A stretch of 64,000 nucleotides of DNA from Niastella populi (GCF_002078015.1 NZ_LWBP01000191.1:39562-103561), one strand, 5' to 3'. Positions 54,465 to 62,645 are shown, numbered from the stretch's first letter. Numbers and translations are program-made. The notes: generated from the letters alone by a model not told the origin.

Positions 54465-55786
54465 TAACTCGATTTCTTGAATATTAGAATTTTCTCCTTG
54501 CTCATAGTATTTGAAATATTGTTTTTCCCTGGCATTCTTTTACTTAGTATGTCTCTTTCAAGATCGGTGAAAAGACTTATGCCATTTGAATCCATCAATT
54601 CACTTAGAATTATATCGTTTTTTACTTCTTTTTTGTTGACGTTTCTATTGCCAATTGTCCAGACCATATATGAGTCTTTGCTTAGTTTTGGTAGCATGTT
54701 ATTTATGCTTGAATCCAAATCATAAATAAATCTGGTAATTTTATCTGCACGCCTTCTTTCTACACCTTCAAATTGGTTAATAAATTTTTTTAATGTTTTC
54801 GATTTGTTATAAACAATTTCATCCATCTCTTTCTGTGATTTGTTCGTTGTCCCGCCTAGGCTCTCAGTATCAATTGCTAAAGTTGAACGTAAATAATCAA
54901 ACGTTATACTTTCGTCAATATCTTCTAAAGGTATCCACTGTAATGGGAGATACGAGAATTGACCATAAGTGACAGTTGATTGATTGTCACCGTACGGTGG
55001 TGAGGTAATTAAAAGGTTAAATGTCCTTTTTGTTTTAATTTCTTTCTTTGTGTCTGCCCAAGCTATCTCCAGAGATTTAGAATACTTCCCATTTTTGATA
55101 AAACCATTTTGCTTTAGTACCTCGCAGAAGGTTGTCAAACTTTTAATGCTTCTTTTTGATATTGTTTCAAAGCTTTTGATACATGCGATCTTCCGTTTGC
55201 GAATCTCTTCCAAGGGTCTCATGTGTAGCTTAAAAGTAGATGTTCGATCGTTGCTGTTTAATCTAATCACCTCGGCGAGAGTTGTCCAGAAAAATTTACG
55301 TATATTGACTTCTTTCTCTTTAAGAATTGCTCTATAAATTTTTGAAAGGTCAGTCTGAGCTTCTTTTGTAAACCATTTGTCAATGTTTGGAAATTTAACC
55401 TCAGTTTTTTTTGACCTGTCTCCCTTTATTACATTCAAAATTCTTTCCTCTGCATTTTCAAGTTCTTCTGCTGAATAGTAGTGCGTTTTAACTTGGCTAA
55501 TTAAAAGTGACAATGGATTTATATCTTGCCCAAATATGTTTAACCCATATTTCATTCCTGTAACCAGTGTATTAGAGGCTCCCATGAACGGATCTATCAA
55601 TCCTATATCGCCTTTGAGTGCTTGGGATAGGCGTTGAATTATTGGTTCTTGCACAGATGGAACCATCATAGCTGGATAGTTGATAATACTTCGTGCAAAG
55701 TCATCCCTACTATAATTTTTACCATTCAGAGTTTCTGACCCTATGGAGCCAAGGGACTTGATAATTTTTATATCAGATTGTTTCAC
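54464..55786 (-). CDS. DNA methyltransferase (N4-cytosine or N6-adenine)
   Basis: The 440-residue protein has an AdoMet motif LIDPFMGASNTLV (D65-P66-F67, near the N terminus) and a catalytic motif LLITSPPYGDNQST (S262-Y265). The SPPY form is most often seen in N4-cytosine enzymes but also occurs in adenine enzymes. The FxG motif precedes the SPPY motif with nearly 200 residues between, which could hold the target-recognition part. It starts with GTG at 55786, overlapping the XRE gene stop as GTGA. No restriction endonuclease is adjacent. It is the modification part of the operon; the recognition sequence cannot be read. Confidence 0.88.
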   Translation of the reverse strand: MKQSDIKIIKSLGSIGSETLNGKNYSRDDFARSIINYPAMMVPSVQEPIIQRLSQALKGDIGLIDPFMGASNTLVTGMKYGLNIFGQDINPLSLLISQVKTHYYSAEELENAEERILNVIKGDRSKKTEVKFPNIDKWFTKEAQTDLSKIYRAILKEKEVNIRKFFWTTLAEVIRLNSNDRTSTFKLHMRPLEEIRKRKIACIKSFETISKRSIKSLTTFCEVLKQNGFIKNGKYSKSLEIAWADTKKEIKTKRTFNLLITSPPYGDNQSTVTYGQFSYLPLQWIPLEDIDESITFDYLRSTLAIDTESLGGTTNKSQKEMDEIVYNKSKTLKKFINQFEGVERRRADKITRFIYDLDSSINNMLPKLSKDSYMVWTIGNRNVNKKEVKNDIILSELMDSNGISLFTDLERDILSKRMPGKNNISNTMSKEKILIFKKSS

Positions 55787-55998
55787 CTTTTATTAGTTGT
55801 TGAGTTGATAAGGTCTTTTACATCAACAGCAAGTTTTTCTGCAATTTTAACAAGAGTTTCAAGTGATGGCTGCATTTCATTACTACACCATCTTGAAATT
55901 GTTGTGGGATTCTTTTTTAATTTCTCCGCCAACCATTTATTTGTAATTCCCTTTTCGGCTAATACAACTCGAATTCTGTTGATTTCGTTTTTCGCCAT
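55783..55998 (-). CDS. XRE-type controller, first gene of the defence operon
   Basis: The 71-residue protein is a single helix-turn-helix: RIRVVLAEKGITNKWLAEKL, NPTTISRWCSNEMQPSLETL and VKIAEKLAVDVKDLIN. This is the size and pattern of the controller (C) proteins and small XRE regulators of restriction-modification systems. It overlaps the methyltransferase start by four bases, so the genes are translationally coupled. A TTAGTT-TTC-AACTAA inverted repeat lies 48 bases upstream of its ATG and is a likely operator. It would delay or limit operon expression after transfer to a new host. Confidence 0.9.
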   Translation of the reverse strand: MAKNEINRIRVVLAEKGITNKWLAEKLKKNPTTISRWCSNEMQPSLETLVKIAEKLAVDVKDLINSTTNKR

Positions 55999-56045
55999 GA
56001 TATTAGCGTAATTCGCAAATTTGTTTACAAATTAAGATAAATTAG

Positions 56046-56062
56046 ATTAGTTTTCAACTAAT
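56046..56062 (-). promoter_or_regulatory. Inverted-repeat operator before the XRE-methyltransferase operon
   Basis: ATTAGTT at 56046-56052 and AACTAAT at 56056-56062 form perfect seven-base arms around TTC. Its position 48-64 bases upstream of the first ATG, next to a controller-like gene, fits an autoregulatory operator. Confidence 0.5.
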
Positions 56063-56129
56063 TTAATAATATGACTAAGCGGCGGCTTTCGTTTTAGAGG
56101 TCTTAGAAATGGGAGAGCAGACATCACAT

Positions 56130-56372
56130 TCACAACGCCTTCTCCGGCCAAAAATCCCGTGGCGAACAGCCAAGCAACTTTGCTAGCTCATTTAGGTGTA
56201 AGGTTTTATACTTCGCCCGGAAATTCGGGCTCTCTACCTGGCCTATATATGCAGCTGATATATTCAGGTGCGCAGCCAGGTCTTCCTGGGATAATCCTTT
56301 CTTTGTGCGGATCTCCTTTACCTTGTTTATTATAAACCAGTCTACCTTATTTTTCTGTATCTCCTTTGCCAT
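56130..56372 (-). CDS. XRE-family helix-turn-helix protein
   Basis: From the ATG at 56372 the 80-residue product has a helix-turn-helix: IRTKKGLSQEDLAAHLNISAA, then YIGQVESPNFRAKYKTLHLN and LAKLLGCSPRDFWPEKAL. The start at 56384 would add four residues; neither has a strong ribosome site. It is a second, distinct XRE regulator beside the defence operon and is probably part of the mobile region. A perfect 16-bp palindrome lies 39 bases upstream of the start. Target genes are unknown; its own promoter and the divergent gene at 56712 are candidates. Confidence 0.85.
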   Translation of the reverse strand: MAKEIQKNKVDWFIINKVKEIRTKKGLSQEDLAAHLNISAAYIGQVESPNFRAKYKTLHLNELAKLLGCSPRDFWPEKAL

Positions 56373-56410
56373 GTATCCATGCAAGTAAGGGAAAGAATAT
56401 TTTTATCATC

Positions 56411-56426
56411 CTAATACATGTATTAG
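56411..56426. promoter_or_regulatory. Perfect 16-bp palindrome, likely XRE operator
   Basis: CTAATACATGTATTAG is its own reverse complement over 16 bases. It lies between the XRE gene (minus, start 56372) and the divergent gene at 56712. Confidence 0.5.
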
Positions 56427-56526
56427 TGTTTTTCTTTAACTTTATAGTGCTTACGAGCCTGCTGAACGAACCTGACAATTCGCGAAACACAGGATGGTAA
56501 GTGAAGTGCCCAGTCCTTATATTTAC

Positions 56527-56629
56527 TATAGGGTTGGGCTCACTTTGTCCTTTGTGTTTCGGCTACCCGATGGGTAGTGGGCTTTGTCAGGGCCCGTTCG
56601 GCAAAGGGTAGGTGGGCTCCAACCCTATA
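56527..56629. other. Structured inverted-repeat element (about 100 nt)
   Basis: TATAGGGTTGG (56527-56537) and CCAACCCTATA (56619-56629) are perfect 11-bp inverted ends. Between them lies CTACCCGATGGGTAG, a perfect six-bp hairpin with a GAT loop, and a GC-rich stretch with GGGCCCG. It is therefore strongly structured, either as RNA or as extruded DNA, and sits about 80 bases before the gene at 56712. The readings across it have no motif. It could be a leader RNA or a small mobile repeat. Confidence 0.55.
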
Positions 56630-56711
56630 ATCTTTGGCCCCATTTTTAATCCGTTCCGGCTCACCTTCCCTTGCAGGCTCATTTACCTTTTGTAACCTAA
56701 AACTTTTACAT

Positions 56712-57065
56712 ATGGTAGAGCCAATAAACGAATCCGCTTGCAAAGTCAATTTCATTGGCAAAACGGCTAACCTTCACCCCGAATGGTATAACACGCCGCT
56801 CCGGTTAAACGAGCAGGAAAAGAGCGACCCGCTTTCAGTTCTATATGAGTTTTTCCAAAGCTATCACCTGAACGATATAAGACAGATCTTATGGGGCTGG
56901 ACTGTAACGGTCGTTTCCAGCAGCCCGAACTGCGTCTCAAATGACCCACGCGAACGCAATAACCACTTATTCTTTTATGAGAAAATTGAACAATTGATAG
57001 AAGCCTGCTGGATGATCCATTCCCAGGAAGGAATGCAGGTTCCATTTGCTAACCTTAAACCATAG
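56712..57065 (+). CDS. Hypothetical protein with one copy of a repeated ~75-residue module
   Basis: From the ATG at 56712 this is a 117-residue protein with no signal peptide or membrane segment. Residues about 39-105 form a helical module: DPLSVLYEFFQSYHLNDIRQ, then W-G-W and a C-terminal LIEACWMIH. The same module occurs twice in the protein encoded four bases downstream. I cannot name a family. Pairs like this next to serine recombinases occur in related genomes, in my recollection, so it may belong to the mobile element. The start at 56634 would run into the inverted-repeat element, so I chose 56712. Confidence 0.65.
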   Translation: MVEPINESACKVNFIGKTANLHPEWYNTPLRLNEQEKSDPLSVLYEFFQSYHLNDIRQILWGWTVTVVSSSPNCVSNDPRERNNHLFFYEKIEQLIEACWMIHSQEGMQVPFANLKP

Positions 57066-57069
57066 CCTT

Positions 57070-57639
57070 ATGAATGCTGTATGTGAACGGAAAGTACTTG
57101 ATGTAGAACTGGTAAAGGCTGATCCTTTGGATACCATCGCCGGGGTTTTTGATAGCATCGATTTCGATTATTTCAGAGCGAATTGTAACCGCTGGTTCCA
57201 TGCGGTTATTATCAATCAGAGTCATGTTTATGATGAGGAAGATCGCCGTACAGGTTTGCAAACCTTATTTGTTGACCTGGAACTGTTGTTGGAAGCTATT
57301 TATGTAATACACATAAATGCCAGCGGAGCAAATGTTACCAGGCGGCCTGTTAAATATGATAAAGTATACCTGTTAACGCACGAACAGGCTGACAATCCCA
57401 ATGATGTCCTCTGTTCCTTTTTTAAAAAGTTTTCCATGCCTTATATCAGGCAGGAATTGAAAGATTGGTTGCAGGCCGGAATTGATATTGATGCATCTGA
57501 TCCGGTTCAGTTAAAAGCGATAAAAGTGTTGCTTACTTTCAATGATCTTGAGTGTCTTCTGGAAGCGGCTTATCAGTATTGTAAGTATGGTATTTCGGGC
57601 ATAGGTAAGAGGGCAAAAAACAGCCTGGCTATGCTTTAG
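57070..57639 (+). CDS. Hypothetical protein with two copies of the repeated module
   Basis: From the ATG at 57070 the product has 189 residues. Module one begins at about residue 18 (DPLDTIAGVFDSIDFDYFRA, then LLLEAIYVIH), and module two at about residue 109 (NPNDVLCSFFKKFSMPYIRQ, then LECLLEAAYQY). They share the pattern D/N-P-x6-F-x8-R-x5-W and a closing L-L-E-A-x-Y-x-I/Y. The protein therefore contains a tandem duplication of the module present once in the gene upstream. It is helical, soluble and of unknown function. A spacing of four bases supports co-translation of the pair. The basic end KRAKNSLAML could touch nucleic acid, but this is a guess. Confidence 0.65.
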   Translation: MNAVCERKVLDVELVKADPLDTIAGVFDSIDFDYFRANCNRWFHAVIINQSHVYDEEDRRTGLQTLFVDLELLLEAIYVIHINASGANVTRRPVKYDKVYLLTHEQADNPNDVLCSFFKKFSMPYIRQELKDWLQAGIDIDASDPVQLKAIKVLLTFNDLECLLEAAYQYCKYGISGIGKRAKNSLAML

Positions 57640-57699
57640 GCAAGTAACCATTTTTATTCTTCCTTTTTCTTTCTTTTGGCCAGCCGTTAAAAGGAAGAA

Positions 57700-57710
57700 T
57701 TGTGATACAA
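57700..57710. promoter_or_regulatory. TTGTGATACAA palindrome, copy 1
   Basis: TTGT-GAT-ACAA, four-base arms around GAT. It is one of three exact copies in the region before the serine recombinase; a nine-base partial copy lies at 63131. Confidence 0.45.
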
Positions 57711-57918
57711 AGCTCGCCTCAATTTGTGATTATCTTTTTCGCTATTGGTGCTGCCATTCAGTCATCAACGGGAGGCAGGTAAAAATCTCGTGGTTGTCTC
57801 TATTTGCTACTGTTCAAAACTCCTTTCGATGTGCATTGGTTTGAATAAATGAAAGCCGATAGGCTTTGTCTCTGTAATAAACAAAAACGACTCCGGAGTT
57901 TTTGTCCGACTTAAACCT

Positions 57919-57935
57919 GTGTTGTGATACAACAC
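57919..57935. promoter_or_regulatory. TTGTGATACAA palindrome, copy 2 (extended)
   Basis: GTGTTGTGATACAACAC is a perfect inverted repeat with seven-base arms around GAT, the best-formed copy of the motif. Confidence 0.5.
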
Positions 57936-58207
57936 TACATCTTGCCGATAGCAGCCTGCCTGGCTATCTTACTGCCGCGAATGGGCAGGTATTAAAAGGA
58001 TGCCTTTATATGCAGTGGCCGAAATAGCTTCAGTAAACGGGCATTTGTCTTCGAAATTAAAAGCAGACATGTAGCCATAATCTTCGCTCGATGGCCCGGT
58101 TTCTCATGATGCTTTACAAACAAAAAAGCACTGAAGTAATGACAGACATTTTGAAAGAGAAACAATCTTAAATTTATAGTAGCACCATACGTATTTATCC
58201 AACTGTT

Positions 58208-58218
58208 TTGTGATACAA
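58208..58218. promoter_or_regulatory. TTGTGATACAA palindrome, copy 3
   Basis: Third exact copy, 262 bases before the recombinase start. The spacing between copies (222 and 286 bases) is irregular, which suits separate protein-binding sites more than a tandem repeat. Confidence 0.45.
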
Positions 58219-58479
58219 GTTTACACAGAAAAAGAAGAGTTTAAATTTCAAAAATTATAGCCCAAGTAACATCGTCGAGCACACTCTTTAAAAAGAGAAC
58301 CACCCTTTCAATTTCTGAAGTGGTGAAATATCAATAAAGTACCGCAACCTTTTTAAATTTATAACTGCGAACGTTAGTCGTGTCAAAGTAATTTTAAAAG
58401 GGTATTGTGATGTGTGAAAATGAGGAGGAGTTATTGAAGTTAATTGCATCATTAATTGTTCAGGTAATTCTTAACGAAA

Positions 58480-60024
58480 ATGAAGACAGCAATAGGGTAT
58501 GTGCGGATCAGCAAAAAGGATCAATCGGTGTACTCCCTCGATGCACAGGAGAACCTGATCAGGGAGTATTGCCAAAGGAATAACGTTTCCATGTCTGCCA
58601 TCTTTCGCGATGATGGCGAATGTTCCGACACATTCGACCGGCCCGATTACATCGCGCTGGAAAACTTCATCAAAGCTTGTAAAGGCCGGGTGAATTTCCT
58701 GGTCATCAAAGATCATGACCGGTTCAGCCGGAACCTGAGTGAAGCACTTGCTAAAATTGAACACCTGGAAAAGAAACATGGTGTTAAGGTGGTGGCTATC
58801 GATGAACCTATCAATATAGATACAACCGACCCTGGTATTTTTCTTGGCCGGGCCTTTAAATATCTAATGGCGAATCATGAGTTGTTGAACATTAGAAAAA
58901 GAACTGCCCAGGGTCTTCGTAATGCCATGGCTGCCGGCAGGGTGGTTAACAATGCGCCATTCGGCTATAATAATATAAGAGATAGTGAGGGTAGGCCCAC
59001 CTTACAAATCAATGAATTGAAAGCGCCCGTTGTCCGGTTTATTTTCCAGCAATTCATCAACGGCATTTCGCCCTCGCTTATCTCGAAAGAAGCCCGCAAA
59101 ATAGGATATACCATGTCTGGTAACAGCGCCATCATGCGGGTGCTTACAAACCCTATTTATGCAGCTTTGTTACGCCTGCCTGCCTATAATGGCGAGCCGG
59201 AAAAATTTGTAAAGGCTTTGCATGAACCAATAATAAGTGAAGCTGATTTCTGGATTGCCAACGACAAAATAAATAACCGGCCCAGGTACCGTACACGACC
59301 AAGGGAAGATTTTCCTTTACGCGGCATCGTTAAATGCGATTGTGGCTGGCATTTAACGGCCAGCTATAGCAAGGGTAAGAACAAATATTACATGTACTAC
59401 AGCTGTCCAAAAGAAAGAAACAGGAATTATCGGGGTGAGAAAATGCACGAACTGATTGAAAAGGTGCTTATGGGTTTGAGTTTTACACCGCAACAACTTA
59501 ATAAGATCAGTAAGTATGCCACTCAAAGCCTGGAACAGGAAACGAATGACAGAAAGTTGCTGCAGGAAGCGCAGGTGCAAAAGTTAAATGAGGTAATTAT
59601 CAAAATAGAAAGATTGGAAGAGCGAATGATCAATGATGAAATAGAAATGGTCACCTACAAAAAATGGTTCGCCAAATTATCTGCGGAAAAGGGAGCGCTG
59701 GAAACAGCAATCGGTAATCTCGCTAAATCCCACACAAATCTTTTAGAGAAGCTACAACAGGCCATGCCGGTTTTAACGAATCTCAGAAATCTCTATTTGA
59801 AAATTTCACTGGCCGGTAAACAGGCTCTTTTAAAGAAAGTGTTCGAAGGTGGTCTCGTATATGACGGGCATACGCTTCGAACACCCCGCCTCCACGCCGC
59901 CCTGGCGCACAACTACAATAATATCAAAGAAAAAGGGCTGCTCTTGTTAGAACAGCCCTCTGTACATTTTCCTCTTTCGGAAGGTTGTACCCCTGTTGGG
60001 GCGGAGTACGAACCGGATTGTTGA
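58480..60024 (+). CDS. Large serine recombinase (site-specific integrase)
   Basis: The 514-residue protein begins AIGYVRISKKDQSVYSLDAQ with the catalytic Ser11 in the R-x-S motif. It has a resolvase domain (about 1-150, with IKDHDRFSRN), a recombinase domain (about 160-270, with NAPFGYN), a zinc ribbon (CDCGWH and YSCPKE, about 285-315) and a long coiled coil (about 345-420). This is the architecture of phage-type and island-type large serine recombinases, which integrate or excise DNA between short attachment sites. The C terminus (LLLLEQPSVHF and following) lies over a hairpin-like stretch, so the end may have been changed by integration. It is the obvious mover of at least part of this region. 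Confidence 0.93.
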   Translation: MKTAIGYVRISKKDQSVYSLDAQENLIREYCQRNNVSMSAIFRDDGECSDTFDRPDYIALENFIKACKGRVNFLVIKDHDRFSRNLSEALAKIEHLEKKHGVKVVAIDEPINIDTTDPGIFLGRAFKYLMANHELLNIRKRTAQGLRNAMAAGRVVNNAPFGYNNIRDSEGRPTLQINELKAPVVRFIFQQFINGISPSLISKEARKIGYTMSGNSAIMRVLTNPIYAALLRLPAYNGEPEKFVKALHEPIISEADFWIANDKINNRPRYRTRPREDFPLRGIVKCDCGWHLTASYSKGKNKYYMYYSCPKERNRNYRGEKMHELIEKVLMGLSFTPQQLNKISKYATQSLEQETNDRKLLQEAQVQKLNEVIIKIERLEERMINDEIEMVTYKKWFAKLSAEKGALETAIGNLAKSHTNLLEKLQQAMPVLTNLRNLYLKISLAGKQALLKKVFEGGLVYDGHTLRTPRLHAALAHNYNNIKEKGLLLLEQPSVHFPLSEGCTPVGAEYEPDC

Positions 60025-60246
60025 TTCGCTAAGAAATCTTTATGGGTTAAAAATGAAGTTATAAATTGAAATACAATTGCTTATGAGGGCAAATAGGATA
60101 TTTTTAGATTAAGTTGGTTAGAATCTAAGGCATGCGACTAAAAATTTACAATTAGCCATCATAGGTATATCTTTCGATGCAAAAATCTTGTTTTCATTCA
60201 AAAAAATGGCAATATGTAGTTGAATTGCTTAGGTTTGAAGAATAAT

Positions 60247-62526
60247 ATGTCAGCAAGTATTAACTATAATCTCCACCAGCTAGGATGGCATAGCTTTCAA
60301 CAGTTATGTCTGAGCATCACCAGGGATATATTAGGCCAGACAGTAGAATCTTTTCTTGATACAAATGATGCAGGAAAAGACGGTGCCTTTGCAGGTAAAT
60401 GGAAGCCTACGGGAAAGGAAACAATAGAAGGAAAATTTGTTATTCAGTGCAAGTTCACCGCTAAATTTGAATCAAACCTAACGCTATCTGATTTAACAGA
60501 CGAGCTTCCAAAAGTTGAGCGCTTAATTAAAGCTGGCAGGTGCGATTGCTATGTAATTTTAACAAATGCAGGAATATCAGGCCAGCAGGATGAAATTATA
60601 AAAGAGAAATTCAAGGCTCTGGGAGTTAAGCATACGCTCATTTTTGGATCAACATGGATTTGCCAACAAATTCATGAAAGCAAAAGTCTAAGAACTTCTG
60701 TCCCTCGCTTATATGGATTGGGAGATTTAAGCCAAATTTTGGATCAACGTGCATATGACCAGGCGAAAGAGCTATTAGCATCATTAAGAGATGAACTCGC
60801 AAAAATTGTCATTACTGATTCATATAATAAAGCATTAAAGGCGCTCAACAAACATAGCTTTGTTTTATTAATAGGAGAACCCGCTGCAGGAAAAACAACA
60901 ATTGCCTCAATGTTAGCCATGTCCGCCCTGGATCAATGGGGAGCTTTTACAGTAAAGGTTGACAGGCCGGACGAAGTAGTCGCTCGATGGAACTCGATAA
61001 ATCCTGCGCAGTTTTTTTGGATTGATGATGCTTTCGGTGTCACTCAATATGAGTCATCCCTGGTCAATTCATGGAATCATATCTTTCCGCAGGTTAAGGC
61101 AATGCTGAAACAAGGTGTCAAAATTGTTATGACATCAAGAGACTATATCTACAATAGAGCTAGAAACGATTTAAAAGAAGGAGCATTCCCTCTACTTCAA
61201 GAAGGCCAGGTAGTCATTGATGTACATAACCTCAGCCTGGAAGAAAAAAAGCAAATTCTATACAATCACTTAAAGTTGGGAAAACAAACGAAGAAATTTC
61301 TATCCGCAATTAAGCCCCATCTGGACTATGTTGCAAGCCATCCGCGTTTTATACCGGAAACGGCAAGAAGGCTTTCCGAACCAATATTTACCGAAGGTTT
61401 GATATTTCATGAATATACTCTGAACGAATATATAGATAAGCAAGAACGCTTTCTACAAGAAGTGATTAAGGGACTGGATATTGATAGTAAAGCTGCACTC
61501 GCTCTTATCTATATGAGAAATGGGCAGCTTGAAAGTCCTATAACGCTTACCGGTATTGAAAACCCGGCAATTGAGCGCTTAGGAAGTTCTGTTGCTGGCG
61601 TAATTCAGTCTTTGCTAGCTCTTAAAGGAGGCATGGTTCAACACGTCACCTTAAACGACAACTCATTTTGGCGATTTAAACACCCAACCATTGGCGATTC
61701 TTATGCGTCAATTTTAATAGAAAATCCTGAGTGGCTGGAAATTTATATCACTGGCACATCCACCGAAAAGTTAATCGATCAAATTACATGCGGCGATGTC
61801 GGTGTTCAACGAGCTGTAATTATCCCTCAAAATTATTATAAAGCCATTTTAGAAAGATTGAGCGATTTTAAAACAACGGATAAATATAAGACATCATTTT
61901 TTTCATCTTGGGGAGCAACGTCTGCACTTTACGGTTTTCTTGCCCGCCGCTGTTCTAAAGATTTTCTCAAAATTTATATAGCCGCAAATCCGGAGGTTTT
62001 AAAAGTTATTTCAGATCCGTCATTGTATTTTTCAGCGTCTTCAGAAGTAATTCTTGTTGTTCGCCTGCATGAACTAGATCTCCTTCCTGACGAAGAGCGC
62101 AAAAATTTTGTCAACCGCCTAACTCAATGTGCGATAGATGGCCGGGATATTTATGCGTTAAAAAATGATAATGTTCGGACTGTATTTAATGAGGATGAAC
62201 TTCGTATTTTACAAGATAGAGTTTATACCGAACTAATTCCAAACCTGGATAAAATCAGAGATGACTTTGAATCAAGTTATAAAGAAAAAGACGATCCAGA
62301 GGATCATATGGATGATTATTTAGGAATGCTTAAGACGCTAGAGAAAGTTTATAATTTACCTGACGTTGATGATGTTGTATCAAGCGAACGAAAAAAAGCA
62401 GAAGATTGGATAGAGGAAAAATCTCAAGATGAGAATAGAGGTCTACCCAAACGTAATTTGAATAAAATTAAGTCAACTCCCGATTTTACTTCGACGAGAA
62501 GCATATTTGATGATGTAGATGAATAG
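60247..62526 (+). CDS. Restriction-endonuclease-like plus STAND-like NTPase defence protein
   Basis: From the ATG at 60247 the product has 759 residues. The N terminus (about 1-140) looks like a restriction-endonuclease fold of the Mrr type: WHSFQQLCLSI, DAGKDGAFAG (about D45) and KFVIQCKFT (Q67, K69), giving the D-x(n)-Q-x-K variant of PD-(D/E)XK. An NTPase follows with Walker A GEPAAGKTT (about 210-217), Walker B FFWIDDAFG (about 260) and VMTSRDYIYNRA, the pattern of the nSTAND3 group. The C-terminal 350 residues are helical and unrecognised and may sense a trigger. Such proteins are thought to cut nucleic acid after activation by phage. No partner gene is adjacent. The 60220 start is less likely. 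Confidence 0.8.
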   Translation: MSASINYNLHQLGWHSFQQLCLSITRDILGQTVESFLDTNDAGKDGAFAGKWKPTGKETIEGKFVIQCKFTAKFESNLTLSDLTDELPKVERLIKAGRCDCYVILTNAGISGQQDEIIKEKFKALGVKHTLIFGSTWICQQIHESKSLRTSVPRLYGLGDLSQILDQRAYDQAKELLASLRDELAKIVITDSYNKALKALNKHSFVLLIGEPAAGKTTIASMLAMSALDQWGAFTVKVDRPDEVVARWNSINPAQFFWIDDAFGVTQYESSLVNSWNHIFPQVKAMLKQGVKIVMTSRDYIYNRARNDLKEGAFPLLQEGQVVIDVHNLSLEEKKQILYNHLKLGKQTKKFLSAIKPHLDYVASHPRFIPETARRLSEPIFTEGLIFHEYTLNEYIDKQERFLQEVIKGLDIDSKAALALIYMRNGQLESPITLTGIENPAIERLGSSVAGVIQSLLALKGGMVQHVTLNDNSFWRFKHPTIGDSYASILIENPEWLEIYITGTSTEKLIDQITCGDVGVQRAVIIPQNYYKAILERLSDFKTTDKYKTSFFSSWGATSALYGFLARRCSKDFLKIYIAANPEVLKVISDPSLYFSASSEVILVVRLHELDLLPDEERKNFVNRLTQCAIDGRDIYALKNDNVRTVFNEDELRILQDRVYTELIPNLDKIRDDFESSYKEKDDPEDHMDDYLGMLKTLEKVYNLPDVDDVVSSERKKAEDWIEEKSQDENRGLPKRNLNKIKSTPDFTSTRSIFDDVDE

Positions 62527-62645
62527 TTCCACATTATCTGTCTTTTACATTAATAAAATTTAGCCGGACATTTACCTGCTTTATCCACCCTTAACAGACT
62601 CCCCCTTTCACCATGTTTTCTGAGTAGTCGGTTTATACCATCCCC

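Larger units (their letters stand above)
57640..58479. other. Long non-coding region upstream of the recombinase
   Basis: No ORF with any motif is visible in this 840-base stretch. It contains three TTGTGATACAA palindromes, described separately, and an ACTCCGGAGT palindrome at about 57889 followed by five Ts. It could hold the recombinase promoter and attachment or control sites. Confidence 0.4.

Noticed and set aside
56540..56761. 73-residue minus-strand ORF across the inverted-repeat element
   Set aside because: It reads through the hairpins and the start of the gene at 56712 with no motif; explained by the structured element.
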